64,000 bases of DNA, from contig NZ_CP061718.1 in NCBI RefSeq assembly GCF_014764365.1, forward strand, positions 620,001 to 684,000. The letters are read 5' to 3'. The translations under genes and the position numbers were made by a program. Of the stretch, positions 30,006-37,712 are shown piece by piece. Position 1 is the first letter of the stretch. Each line of letters starts with the position of its first letter. The DNA is from Roseococcus microcysteis. GTDB taxonomy: Bacteria; Pseudomonadota; Alphaproteobacteria; Acetobacterales; Acetobacteraceae. The notes under the pieces are model-generated. The model saw nothing but the letters and a program-made list of their open reading frames with translations. It had not been told where the DNA came from and did no database searches.

Positions 30006-30701
30006 TCAGCGCGGGGCGTGGCGAAGTTGCCAGATATCCGAAGCCAACACGAAGTCCTCCTCCCAGTCCACGTCGAAGGATCGGTCCTTTGACACCGACC
30101 ACAGCAGCGGCGTCCGGCCGATCCGGTCGCCCGTTTCGACATAGGTGGCGCGCGGGGCCAGGAAGACCGAGGAGTTCACTTCGTAATAGACCGGCAGTGT
30201 CTGGGTGCGCGGCCATTTCTCGACATTGCGGTCGTAGTTCAGCGGCCCGTCCTGTGTCCAGATGAAGGTCCGAAGTTCCAGCACGCCCATCAGGCTGTCA
30301 TGCGTGCCGGCCGCCCGTGCCTCACGGTAGAGGCGGATCGCCTCCGAATAGTCGGTGCTGCCAAGGAAGGGGGAAGTGACATGGGTCCAGAGCACATCGC
30401 CCTCGGCGATCACCGTCGGCAGATAGGCGATGACCTCGTCGGTCGAAGTGGCGGAGGAGCAGAGATGATCCGGCCGGCGGTCCAGCACCATCCGGCCGGG
30501 GTTGGCGGCCAGGAAGGGCTCCGCCAAGGCGATCACCTCGGGATCATTGGTGGAGAGCAGGATGCGATCCAGCTCCGGCACTGCCAGAAGCTGCCGCAGC
30601 TTGATGCCCAGCAGCCCAGTCCTATCACCGCCAAAGGTGCGCGTGTTCTTGTGGGGAACCCTCTGGCTGCCGGCACGGCAGGGAAGAAAGGCCGTCAGCA
30701 T
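30006..30701 (-). CDS. Acylneuraminate cytidylyltransferase-family protein
   Basis: 231-residue nucleotidyltransferase of the NeuA/CMP-sugar-acid synthetase family, expected to couple CMP to an acidic sugar. The N-terminal motif AFLPCRAGSQRVPHKNTRTF is the family's 'PARGGSKRIPRKN' site; LLSTNDPEVIALAE, STDEVIAYLP and WTHVTSPFLG follow. The C-terminal SFDVDWEEDFVLAS matches the family end. It overlaps the HAD gene upstream by 7 bp and is the last gene of the cassette aldolase-HAD-CMP transferase. The acid activated is unknown; no NeuB or NeuC is present. Confidence 0.82.
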   Translation of the reverse strand: MLTAFLPCRAGSQRVPHKNTRTFGGDRTGLLGIKLRQLLAVPELDRILLSTNDPEVIALAEPFLAANPGRMVLDRRPDHLCSSATSTDEVIAYLPTVIAEGDVLWTHVTSPFLGSTDYSEAIRLYREARAAGTHDSLMGVLELRTFIWTQDGPLNYDRNVEKWPRTQTLPVYYEVNSSVFLAPRATYVETGDRIGRTPLLWSVSKDRSFDVDWEEDFVLASDIWQLRHAPR

Positions 30702-31408
30702 GCGGGTGAACCATCCTCAGGTTGCGTCATGCCCAGCGCGGCGGGCAGGCCCCGCAGGTCCTCGATCACGGGGAAGCCCTCCTCGATGGCGAGCGCGCGC
30801 ATCCGGGCCTGGACCGTCGAGAAGCGGTCCATATAGACGAAGCGGCATCCGGTCTCGCGCGCCGCCTTCCAATCCGCCTCGGCATCGCCCACGAAGGTGA
30901 TGGCGGAGCGTGGCAGAGCCACCAGTTCGGGCCGGGCGAAAAGTGTGAGCAGGTTCTCGACCTTGGTACGCGGGGAGCCGAGGATCAGGCGGAACATGGC
31001 CGCGTCGCCCCGCGTGGCCAGCACGTCACGCAGTTCCGCCTCGTCTGAGCCGGAGACCACGTAGGTGGGAAGCTTCGCGGCCAGCCGACCCACGACCGCC
31101 CGCATGTCCGGGGTGGCGGCGGCTTCGACATAGAGGTGGCGCAGCCGCTCCGCATAGAGCGCGACCAGACCGTCACGATCCACCGGTGGGCGCCGCTCCA
31201 GATCCCAACCCAGCAGAGCCTCGAAAAGCCGAAACCGCGAGGTCCCGAAATTGGCACGCTGGAAGGCGCTGAAGCGCTCGACATCGCCCGGTGAGAAGCC
31301 GGCCGCTTCCACGGCATCGCGGAAGCAGGCCACCTTCATCTCGTTCGAGTCGAGTAACACGCCGTCGCAGTCAAAGACGACTGCCTGGACCTCGCCGTCT
31401 TCGATCAT
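30695..31408 (-). CDS. HAD-superfamily phosphatase
   Basis: 237-residue haloacid-dehalogenase-type hydrolase. Motif I is VVFDCDGVLLDSN (D13, D15), motif II YVVSGSDEAEL, the motif III lysine is in SPRTKVENLL, and motif IV is TFVGDAEADWKAA. The helical cap (about 25-95) is of the beta-phosphoglucomutase/phosphoglycolate-phosphatase type. It lies 6 bp after the aldolase gene and overlaps the CMP-transferase gene, so a likely role is removing phosphate from the aldolase product before CMP activation, as KdsC or NANP do in the Kdo and sialic acid routes. That role is inference. Confidence 0.82.
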   Translation of the reverse strand: MIEDGEVQAVVFDCDGVLLDSNEMKVACFRDAVEAAGFSPGDVERFSAFQRANFGTSRFRLFEALLGWDLERRPPVDRDGLVALYAERLRHLYVEAAATPDMRAVVGRLAAKLPTYVVSGSDEAELRDVLATRGDAAMFRLILGSPRTKVENLLTLFARPELVALPRSAITFVGDAEADWKAARETGCRFVYMDRFSTVQARMRALAIEEGFPVIEDLRGLPAALGMTQPEDGSPAC

Positions 31409-31414
31409 CAGTGA

Positions 31415-32983
31415 TCAGCTGAGCGCAGCCAGCTCGGCGTACACGGAGAAGGCGTCGATGTCGTAGAAGGTCGGCGTCAGGCTGCGCAGCCGCGTGCCGG
31501 GGTACTTCTGACGGAAGACGTCAAGCATGCTCTGCACCTCGCGCGCCAGGCTCTGCTCGGCGGTGCTGGCGGTTTCGTAGCCGTCGAAGCCGACCAGCAG
31601 GCAGTCCTTCGTGGCGAGGGCCACCACCGCGCCCAGCGCCAGGTCCAGCGGGCTGACATCCGAGACAGGGCCGATCGTGTCGCCGGTTCCGGCGGCGGTG
31701 AGCTGCGCGGCCTGCTGCACCTGGAGCGGGAAGCCGGCGGGCACGCAGCCATCCACCCGCGGCGGCGTGGGTACGATGGCGGCCGTCATGCGACCGAGAT
31801 TGTCCGTCACCTCGACGCGCATGGCATCATGGCCCGGCAGGCACAGCAGCTGTTCGCCGCCCAGCTGGTCACACAGGTCGATGTGCCGCGAGGAGGAGAA
31901 CAGGACCAGCGCGCCGCTGCGGTCCACGAAGCGGGCGATCGCATCGGCGTGGCGCCGAACCGAGGGGCCACCGCCCACGACCACCACGGGGCGGGTCGAA
32001 TTGGCCAGCGGCTGCAGCGAGGGATAGGCACGGCTATCGGTCTCGCTCGCCGCCTGGCGCTGCAGGGCCTGGATGATGGAAAGCACCGAGTAACGCTTCT
32101 TGCCGATCCAATCCATCACGTCGCGCTGCGGCAGGTTGTTCACGCCGCTGATCATGTAGGGGAGATTGGTGCCCCAGCCATATTCACGCTGAAGCGCGTC
32201 AAAAGGCTCCACCACGGAGGAGAGCGCCTCGTAGTCAACCGGCATGTTGCCCGGGCGGCCGTCCAGATAGGCCAGCATCGCCTCCAGGCGCAGGTTGCCC
32301 GCGCCACGGCCCATGCCGATCAGCGTGCCATCCACCACATCGGCGCCGCCCGCGATCGCCGCGATGGAATTCGCCATGGCAAGGCACATGTTGTCATGGC
32401 CGTGGAAACCGATGGTCTTGTCAGGCAGCGCGGCGCGCATCTCGCGGAACAGGCTTTCCACGCGTTCCGGGGTGCAGCCGCCATAGCTGTCCACCAGGGC
32501 AATGCTGTCGAACACCTCAGGCACCTCGAACGCCGCGGAGATCTTCGAAAGCTGCGTCTGGAAGGTGGACAGGTACATGACGTTGAAGCCGGCCTTCATC
32601 CCGGTCGCCTTGATGGCGCGCGCCAGGGCGATGCCGTGGTCCAGCTTGTCGGGCGATACGGTGATCCGCACCATGTCCACGAGCCCGACCAAGTGGCCGA
32701 ACAGCGGCGCCATGCGCTCGGGCGTCGTGCCCTTGCCGTCGATCATCACAACGAGGGATTGGTCGGGACGCAGTGCGGCGCGCGCCTGGCGCAGCCGCTC
32801 GGGAGAGAGGAAGAAGAACTCGCCCGCATAGCCGGGCATGGGGTCGTTCACATAGCCGAGCTCAATGTGACGAACCGGCAGCTTGGCCATCGCGGCGAGA
32901 TAGGTGCGCACCAGACCGGGCTCGAAGTCCCAGGCCGTGTAATAGCCACCATCGCGGAGGGTGCAATCCAGGAGCTCGACCAT
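31415..32983 (-). CDS. HMGL-like (DRE-TIM) aldolase with a C-terminal Rossmann-like domain
   Basis: 522 residues. The N-terminal 300 form a DRE-TIM metallolyase barrel: ELLDCTLRDGGYYTAWDF, HIELGYVND, SYGGCTPERVESLF, the metal-binding FHGHDNMCLAMAN and GTLIGMGRGAGNLRLE, which is the arrangement of 4-hydroxy-2-oxoacid aldolases. The C-terminal 200 residues start VVVVGGGPSVRRHADAIARF, resembling the DUF115/MptE-like domain of glycan enzymes such as Maf. The ATG at 32983 was chosen; a GTG 6 bp upstream is also possible, since AAGGA fits both. Context with a HAD phosphatase and a CMP transferase suggests synthesis of an ulosonic acid from pyruvate and an aldehyde, by inference only. Confidence 0.78.
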   Translation of the reverse strand: MVELLDCTLRDGGYYTAWDFEPGLVRTYLAAMAKLPVRHIELGYVNDPMPGYAGEFFFLSPERLRQARAALRPDQSLVVMIDGKGTTPERMAPLFGHLVGLVDMVRITVSPDKLDHGIALARAIKATGMKAGFNVMYLSTFQTQLSKISAAFEVPEVFDSIALVDSYGGCTPERVESLFREMRAALPDKTIGFHGHDNMCLAMANSIAAIAGGADVVDGTLIGMGRGAGNLRLEAMLAYLDGRPGNMPVDYEALSSVVEPFDALQREYGWGTNLPYMISGVNNLPQRDVMDWIGKKRYSVLSIIQALQRQAASETDSRAYPSLQPLANSTRPVVVVGGGPSVRRHADAIARFVDRSGALVLFSSSRHIDLCDQLGGEQLLCLPGHDAMRVEVTDNLGRMTAAIVPTPPRVDGCVPAGFPLQVQQAAQLTAAGTGDTIGPVSDVSPLDLALGAVVALATKDCLLVGFDGYETASTAEQSLAREVQSMLDVFRQKYPGTRLRSLTPTFYDIDAFSVYAELAALS

Positions 32984-33056
32984 CGCCACGATTTCCTTCT
33001 TCCAATGTTCTCTACGCTACCTTGAATCCCCGGCGACCCACAAGCGGCCCACCTTG

Positions 33057-33920
33057 TCAGGCCGGCACCGTAGCCCCTGTCTGTGCCGCATCGGCGGGCT
33101 GGCCCGCGGCCACCGGATAATGCAGCAGCAACTTGCCTTCGCCGGCCACGCGGCCGGGTGCGAAGTGCACCCAACGGCGTACCGCCAGCATGCTGCGCTG
33201 GTCCAACGGATAATCGAGCGCGCCTGAGAGGTCGGCTTCCTCCAGCAACGTCTCGGGCGAGCAACCGGCCATCTCCACGACCCGCAAGGTCAGCCGTCGC
33301 TCGGCCGAGAGCACGAACAGGCCCGTGTTCGCCCATGGCGCGGTGGGGTCCAGCAGGCGGGCCCGCATGCCCTTGATGGGCCCGAGATCCACAGTCGCAA
33401 TCTCGACAGGCGCCAGCGTCACCGCCTCGAAGAGGTTGCGTGCCGCATCCGCCGGGGCCTGCCGGCTGGCGTCAATCGGAAGGGTGACGGCACCGAAGTC
33501 CTCGAGCGTCGCGAGAAGGTCGGCGGTACCGGTATCAAGCCACCCACGATTGTGACGCCAGGCGCGCACCGGTTCGGACGGCATGACGCCGGCGATGAAA
33601 GCCGAGGCGGGGCGCGGCGTGAGCCGGCTGCCGACATGCGCGTCGGCCTGCAGCAGCACGGCCTCACACCCTTCCAGCCTCACGGTCACGCGCAGCGCAT
33701 CGGCCGGCCGCGGCAGGGTGATGCCGAAGCGGAATCCCAGATGGCCATCACCCAGGCCCGCGGCCTTCAGGTCCTCGCGAAACAGACCCACGCGGCCCGA
33801 GCCCACGCATTGCCGGTCCAGGAAGGCCAGCACGGTGGCATCGCGCAAATCCGCGTTACGAACGTAGATCCAGCCCGCGACAGCGTTGGGCTCCACTTCT
33901 TCGATGGCGCCTAGGATCAT
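33057..33920 (-). CDS. Unrecognised protein with N-terminal GWIY domain (paralogue of 25279-26193)
   Basis: 287 residues. Residues 1-95 (GAIEEVEPNAVAGWIYVRN, DLKAAGLGDGHLGFRFGI, VRLEGCEAVLLQADA) align without a gap to the protein at 25279-26193; the rest (about 110-287) has no recognised motif and differs from the paralogue. The ATG at 33920 starts the conserved domain exactly as in the paralogue; upstream in-frame codons are not conserved. It lies between the unknown-family gene at 34185 and the aldolase gene (73 bp), probably in one transcript. Role in surface-glycan assembly is inferred from context. Confidence 0.65.
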   Translation of the reverse strand: MILGAIEEVEPNAVAGWIYVRNADLRDATVLAFLDRQCVGSGRVGLFREDLKAAGLGDGHLGFRFGITLPRPADALRVTVRLEGCEAVLLQADAHVGSRLTPRPASAFIAGVMPSEPVRAWRHNRGWLDTGTADLLATLEDFGAVTLPIDASRQAPADAARNLFEAVTLAPVEIATVDLGPIKGMRARLLDPTAPWANTGLFVLSAERRLTLRVVEMAGCSPETLLEEADLSGALDYPLDQRSMLAVRRWVHFAPGRVAGEGKLLLHYPVAAGQPADAAQTGATVPA

Positions 33921-34184
33921 GGCTGTGGTCTCCGGATGACGTGGGGTGGAACGATGCGACCGTGGCGGGCGTCGGCGTGCCGCAGTCATGGGAAAAATGT
34001 CCATGAACGGAAGGGGTGCTCTCGCATCCCAGGCATCCCCGCGGGTGGCGATGCAGGAACGTTCACGCTCCGCGTGCCCAGTTCACTGTATTCGACATGC
34101 CATGCAGCCCGAAGATCATTCCATGATCATCAAGGTGAACAGACATGGGGTCAATCGCCTTGTGCTGCAGTGCAAAAAAAACCG

Positions 34185-35279
34185 TCAGGCGGACCGATAG
34201 CGAAGGAGGTGGGCTTCCAGTTCCGGCACGTATCCGCCTTCGAGAAGCTTCTGCAATGGCCCCGTCACAGCCGAAGGCTCGATGGAGGCGTCCGCATCGA
34301 GCACCGGTTGCCTGGGGTCGGAGTGCAGCAGGCGCAGCCTTACCAGGGCGATGAAGCATTGACGCCCCACAGCCATGACGTTCATCAGGTCGCCAATGAC
34401 CCAGACGTTTTCCAACAGGTCCTGCGCCTGGACGGAGGGCTTCACGGTCTCAAGGCCCTGTATGAGGCTGCGCCGCGCATCCTCCGTCCGGCCCGCCAAG
34501 TGCGAGAGCAGGCCATGCATGAAGCAGCCGACGACGAGGTTCAGGGCACTGACCCGCGCGACTTCCACCGTGCCGGTCTGCCGGCCATGCACGGCGAAGA
34601 ACTCCCGTGCGCGATCCGGCTGCTGGCGGATCAGGGCGATGTAGCCGCAAACCGTGGCGAGGGAGGTGGTCCACCGGGCGATCTCCCAGTCCAACGGTCC
34701 GTTGAGCAGCGCCGCCTCGCCCTCCGGCAACAGCTTCTCCGCGGCATCCATCAGCCAGTCCAGCCGCCGCTCATCCTGGGCCGTGAAGCGGCCTGGCAGG
34801 CGCTCCAGGTAGCGGTGGGCGATGATGGTCAGCGCGCTGGCGCGCACCCGGTAGTCCGCCCAGGCCGACCCGAAGGCCAGGCGGGCGCCGAGTTCCAGCA
34901 GGAAGAGAGAGCGAAAGCGGGTGTGGTGCTGCTGCAGCCGCGTGAAGAACTCCTCCGCGCTGCCGATGCGCAAGGCGGCGAACAATTCGCCCTCGCCCTT
35001 CAGCTGCACCCAGTCCGAGACGTCCTTGCCCTGGTCGTCATGAATTTCCAGAAGGCCGTGGGCGGTTTCATACAGCTCCGCCAGCGGGACGACAGCGCTG
35101 ACCGGTGCCAGCATGTCCGCCGGGAAGCGCGCGAGCACCCTGCCACCCAACGAGACCACCCATTGCCGGGAGGACTTTCCCGGCAAGCGCAGCCCTGGCT
35201 GCAACGAAAAAACCGCGGTCCGGGCGGCTTCATCCAATACGGCGGTGACCTCGATGACGGAAGGAATGCTCGAGATCAT
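34185..35279 (-). CDS. Unrecognised helical protein, family A member 1
   Basis: 364 residues. A beta-rich N-terminal about 100 residues (VTAVLDEAARTAVFSLQPG) leads into an all-helical region with EFFTRLQQHHTRFRSLFLLE, ALTIIAHRYLE, RWTTSLATVCGYIALI, VSALNLVVGCFMHGLL and LENVWVIGDLMNVMA. These blocks recur in the next gene (35276-36469) and, more weakly, at 41229-42899. The helical part looks like TPR-type solenoid, but no standard repeat can be scored by eye. No signal peptide. It overlaps its neighbour by ATGA; part of the minus-strand glycan operon. Function unknown. Confidence 0.65.
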   Translation of the reverse strand: MISSIPSVIEVTAVLDEAARTAVFSLQPGLRLPGKSSRQWVVSLGGRVLARFPADMLAPVSAVVPLAELYETAHGLLEIHDDQGKDVSDWVQLKGEGELFAALRIGSAEEFFTRLQQHHTRFRSLFLLELGARLAFGSAWADYRVRASALTIIAHRYLERLPGRFTAQDERRLDWLMDAAEKLLPEGEAALLNGPLDWEIARWTTSLATVCGYIALIRQQPDRAREFFAVHGRQTGTVEVARVSALNLVVGCFMHGLLSHLAGRTEDARRSLIQGLETVKPSVQAQDLLENVWVIGDLMNVMAVGRQCFIALVRLRLLHSDPRQPVLDADASIEPSAVTGPLQKLLEGGYVPELEAHLLRYRSA

Positions 35280-36469
35280 GAGGCAAGAACCTTTGGCGAC
35301 ACCTCGGCGACGGAAGCGACGAATTCCGCGAGACGCCGGGCGTGGCCGGCCGCCAGGATGCGCGCCACCGGAGACTGGACGCCGCCGAGATCAAGATGGG
35401 AACCGGGACTGATCACCGGCTCGTTACTTGGCGGCAACAGACCACAACGGGCGAGTGCGATGAAACAGAGGCGTGACGCGCGCGCGACGTTGATCAGATC
35501 GCCGATCACCCATACGTTCAGCATCACGTTCTGCGCTGCCACGCAGGGGGGGAAGGCCTTTACGCCCCGCTCGAAATGCTCCCGCGCTTCCTCCATCCGA
35601 TCGTCCATGGCCAGCAGGAGGCCCTTGAACAGGCACGCATTCACGAGATTCAAGGCGCTCACGGGGGCAACAGCCACATGATGCGTCTGGGCCGCCGCGA
35701 TCCCGAAATGGTGATGCGCGCCCTCGATATCGTCCCGGCAAAGGCTTAGCAGAGCGCAAACGGTGGCCAGTGAGACGGTCCAGCGGACATCGCTCCAGGC
35801 CGCCTCCCGCGCCTGCGCAAGCCGCGCCGCGCCTTCAGTCACCAATATGTCGCCTTCGGACAACACCCAGGCGGCCAGCGCGGACGCGAATTTGGACGGC
35901 GGCTCGGCCGGATCGGCCTCCAGCAGGCGGTGGGCCACCACGGTCAGGGCGGCGCAGCGCGCCTCGAACGAGGCCAGGTGAGGAAAAGACGCGCGGGCCC
36001 CCAGCACCAGCAGCCGTCGGTCGCGGAAGCGGCTGTGATGCAACTGGATGCGCTCGAAAAAGACGGCTTCGTCCCGGAGGGTCATCGCCTCCATCACCTC
36101 GCCCGTGCCGTGATGGACCGTAACGGCAGCCTGAGCAGTCGCGTCATCGGGCCGAAGGGTCAAGACATGCGAGTTGAGCAACACCACGTTCGCATAGTCC
36201 AGACGGGTCGGCCCGAAGCGCAGCGGATGCGTAGTGGGCCTGTCGGGCGGCGTGAATGTCATCACCGTCACAGGCCCCAAGGCCAGCCGCATCCGCACCC
36301 CCAACAGGGAGGGCGGCACGTCTGTCACCTCGACTAGAAAGGCAATGCGATCTTCACCTTCGACAAATTCGGCGTGCACCTTGACGTTGACACTGAGCGC
36401 ATCAAGGTCCGGTTGTTGATCAGGCCACAGGTTCGTTTCCTCCCGAGACATGATTTCGCTATTAGGCAT
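35276..36469 (-). CDS. Unrecognised helical protein, family A member 2
   Basis: 397 residues, clearly paralogous to the product of 34185-35279: VFFERIQLHHSRFRDRRLL, ALTVVAHRLLE, RWTVSLATVCALLSL, VSALNLVNACLFKGLL and LNVWVIGDLINVARASRLCF are in the same order. The N-terminal beta domain (about 25-125) includes VKVHAEFVEGEDRIAFLVEV. Starts at 36469 (MPNSE) or 36451 (MSREE) are possible. The pair overlaps by ATGA and looks like a tandem duplication that has diverged. No known domain is recognised; a scaffolding or partner-binding role would fit the helical solenoid. Confidence 0.65.
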   Translation of the reverse strand: MPNSEIMSREETNLWPDQQPDLDALSVNVKVHAEFVEGEDRIAFLVEVTDVPPSLLGVRMRLALGPVTVMTFTPPDRPTTHPLRFGPTRLDYANVVLLNSHVLTLRPDDATAQAAVTVHHGTGEVMEAMTLRDEAVFFERIQLHHSRFRDRRLLVLGARASFPHLASFEARCAALTVVAHRLLEADPAEPPSKFASALAAWVLSEGDILVTEGAARLAQAREAAWSDVRWTVSLATVCALLSLCRDDIEGAHHHFGIAAAQTHHVAVAPVSALNLVNACLFKGLLLAMDDRMEEAREHFERGVKAFPPCVAAQNVMLNVWVIGDLINVARASRLCFIALARCGLLPPSNEPVISPGSHLDLGGVQSPVARILAAGHARRLAEFVASVAEVSPKVLAS

Positions 36470-36515
36470 TTACCTCACCTGCGTAAAGCACTTCACGGTA
36501 ACCCCTCACCCCGAT

Positions 36516-37712
36516 TCAGGTACGAATCAATCCCCGCCAGGGCGAGGTGCCGGCGGCATCCGGGAAGGCCCGCGACAATGCGGCGCCCGACAAGCCGAGC
36601 TGGTCGGCCAGAACTCCCGCGAGGACGCCACGCAGGTCGGCCGTGGGGCGAAGGTCCCGCCCCTCGTGAAGCTGGTGCGGAGCCAGCCCAGGCCAGTCCG
36701 CCAGGACCCGCCCGCCCGCGACCCGGCCGCCCAGCAGCAGGGCGCAGGTCGCCATCCCGTGGTCGGTGCCAGCGCTGCCGTTCATCCTCACCGTGCGGCC
36801 GAATTCCGTCACGATCGCCACGACCGTATCGCCCCATACCGGCCCCAGGCCGGTATGGATGGCGCCGATGGCATCGTCCAGCGCGCCGAGACGGTTGGCC
36901 AGGTTGCCGCGCGCCGTCCCCTGCCCCGCATGCGTGTCCCAGCCGGTCAGCCCCAGCGCGGCCACGCGTGGCCCATCCGGCAGAGCCATGATGCGCGCCG
37001 CCCCGGCGGCTTCCGTGACAAAGTCGGGGCGCCCGGGGATGCGGGTCGTACCTGGCTGGCCGGCCGGCACCTCCTGCATGGCGCGGTCCAGATCGGCGCC
37101 CGCGCGCAAGGCGGCCGCGAGGCCAGGGTCGCGTGCTTCGTAGAGGTCCAGAAGGCGGGCCACCAAGTCCTCATCGGCATAGCGGAAGGCCTGGGGCTGC
37201 CAGGTCTCCACCGCCGCCGGCCCCTGCATGATGACGGGCACGACGGGCGAGACCGCGAGGCCCCGTGGCGCCGGAAGGCGTGCCCCGCGCGGGATCTCCG
37301 CCAGGGCGCGGTTCAGCCAACCGGTGCGCGCGCCGGCCATCACCCGGGGCAGGCCGGTTTCCAGCACATCCTGCCCGTCGAAATGCGACCGCTCGCGATA
37401 GGGGGTATGAACGGCGTGGATCGGCAGCGCCTGCCCCGCGCGGAACAGCGCGAGCAGGTTGGGCATGCCCTGATGCAGCGCGAAGAGACCGTCCAGCGGC
37501 ACGGCCTCGCCGGCATCGGCGCCGCGCAGGGCGGCGAAGGCGGGGTCACCCACGGGCTGGATCATGGAGATCCCGTCCAGCCCGCCGCGCAGCAGGATGA
37601 CGAGCAGCCGCGGGTCACCGGCCGCGGCGGTGGCGAGGCGGGGTGCGAAGCCCCAGGCGAAGAGCGAGCCCAGCCCCGCAAGGGCGGTGCGGCGGGCAAT
37701 GGGATGCATCAT
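36516..37712 (-). CDS. DUF1501 family exported protein
   Basis: 398 residues. The N-terminus HPIARRTALAGLGSLFAWGF is a Tat-like signal peptide. The body has the alkaline-phosphatase-superfamily-like features of DUF1501: LLVILLRGGLDGISMIQP, SHFDGQDVLETGL, GWDTHAGQG and VTEFGRTVRMNGSAGTDHGM. It overlaps the DUF1800 gene by ATGA; the two families nearly always occur together and are thought to be secreted or periplasmic partners. It lies 46 bp before the family A genes on the same strand, so readthrough is possible. Activity is unproven for the family. Confidence 0.88.
   Translation of the reverse strand: MMHPIARRTALAGLGSLFAWGFAPRLATAAAGDPRLLVILLRGGLDGISMIQPVGDPAFAALRGADAGEAVPLDGLFALHQGMPNLLALFRAGQALPIHAVHTPYRERSHFDGQDVLETGLPRVMAGARTGWLNRALAEIPRGARLPAPRGLAVSPVVPVIMQGPAAVETWQPQAFRYADEDLVARLLDLYEARDPGLAAALRAGADLDRAMQEVPAGQPGTTRIPGRPDFVTEAAGAARIMALPDGPRVAALGLTGWDTHAGQGTARGNLANRLGALDDAIGAIHTGLGPVWGDTVVAIVTEFGRTVRMNGSAGTDHGMATCALLLGGRVAGGRVLADWPGLAPHQLHEGRDLRPTADLRGVLAGVLADQLGLSGAALSRAFPDAAGTSPWRGLIRT

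Noticed and set aside
30006-30701. Sialic acid (NeuABC) pathway
   Set aside because: Only a NeuA-like gene is present; NeuB- and NeuC-type genes are not in the window, so sialic acid synthesis cannot be claimed.
34150-34200. Terminator at the T-run after family A member 1
   Set aside because: On the minus strand a run of T follows CCGCCTGACGG, but the stem is only 3 bp; too weak to call.
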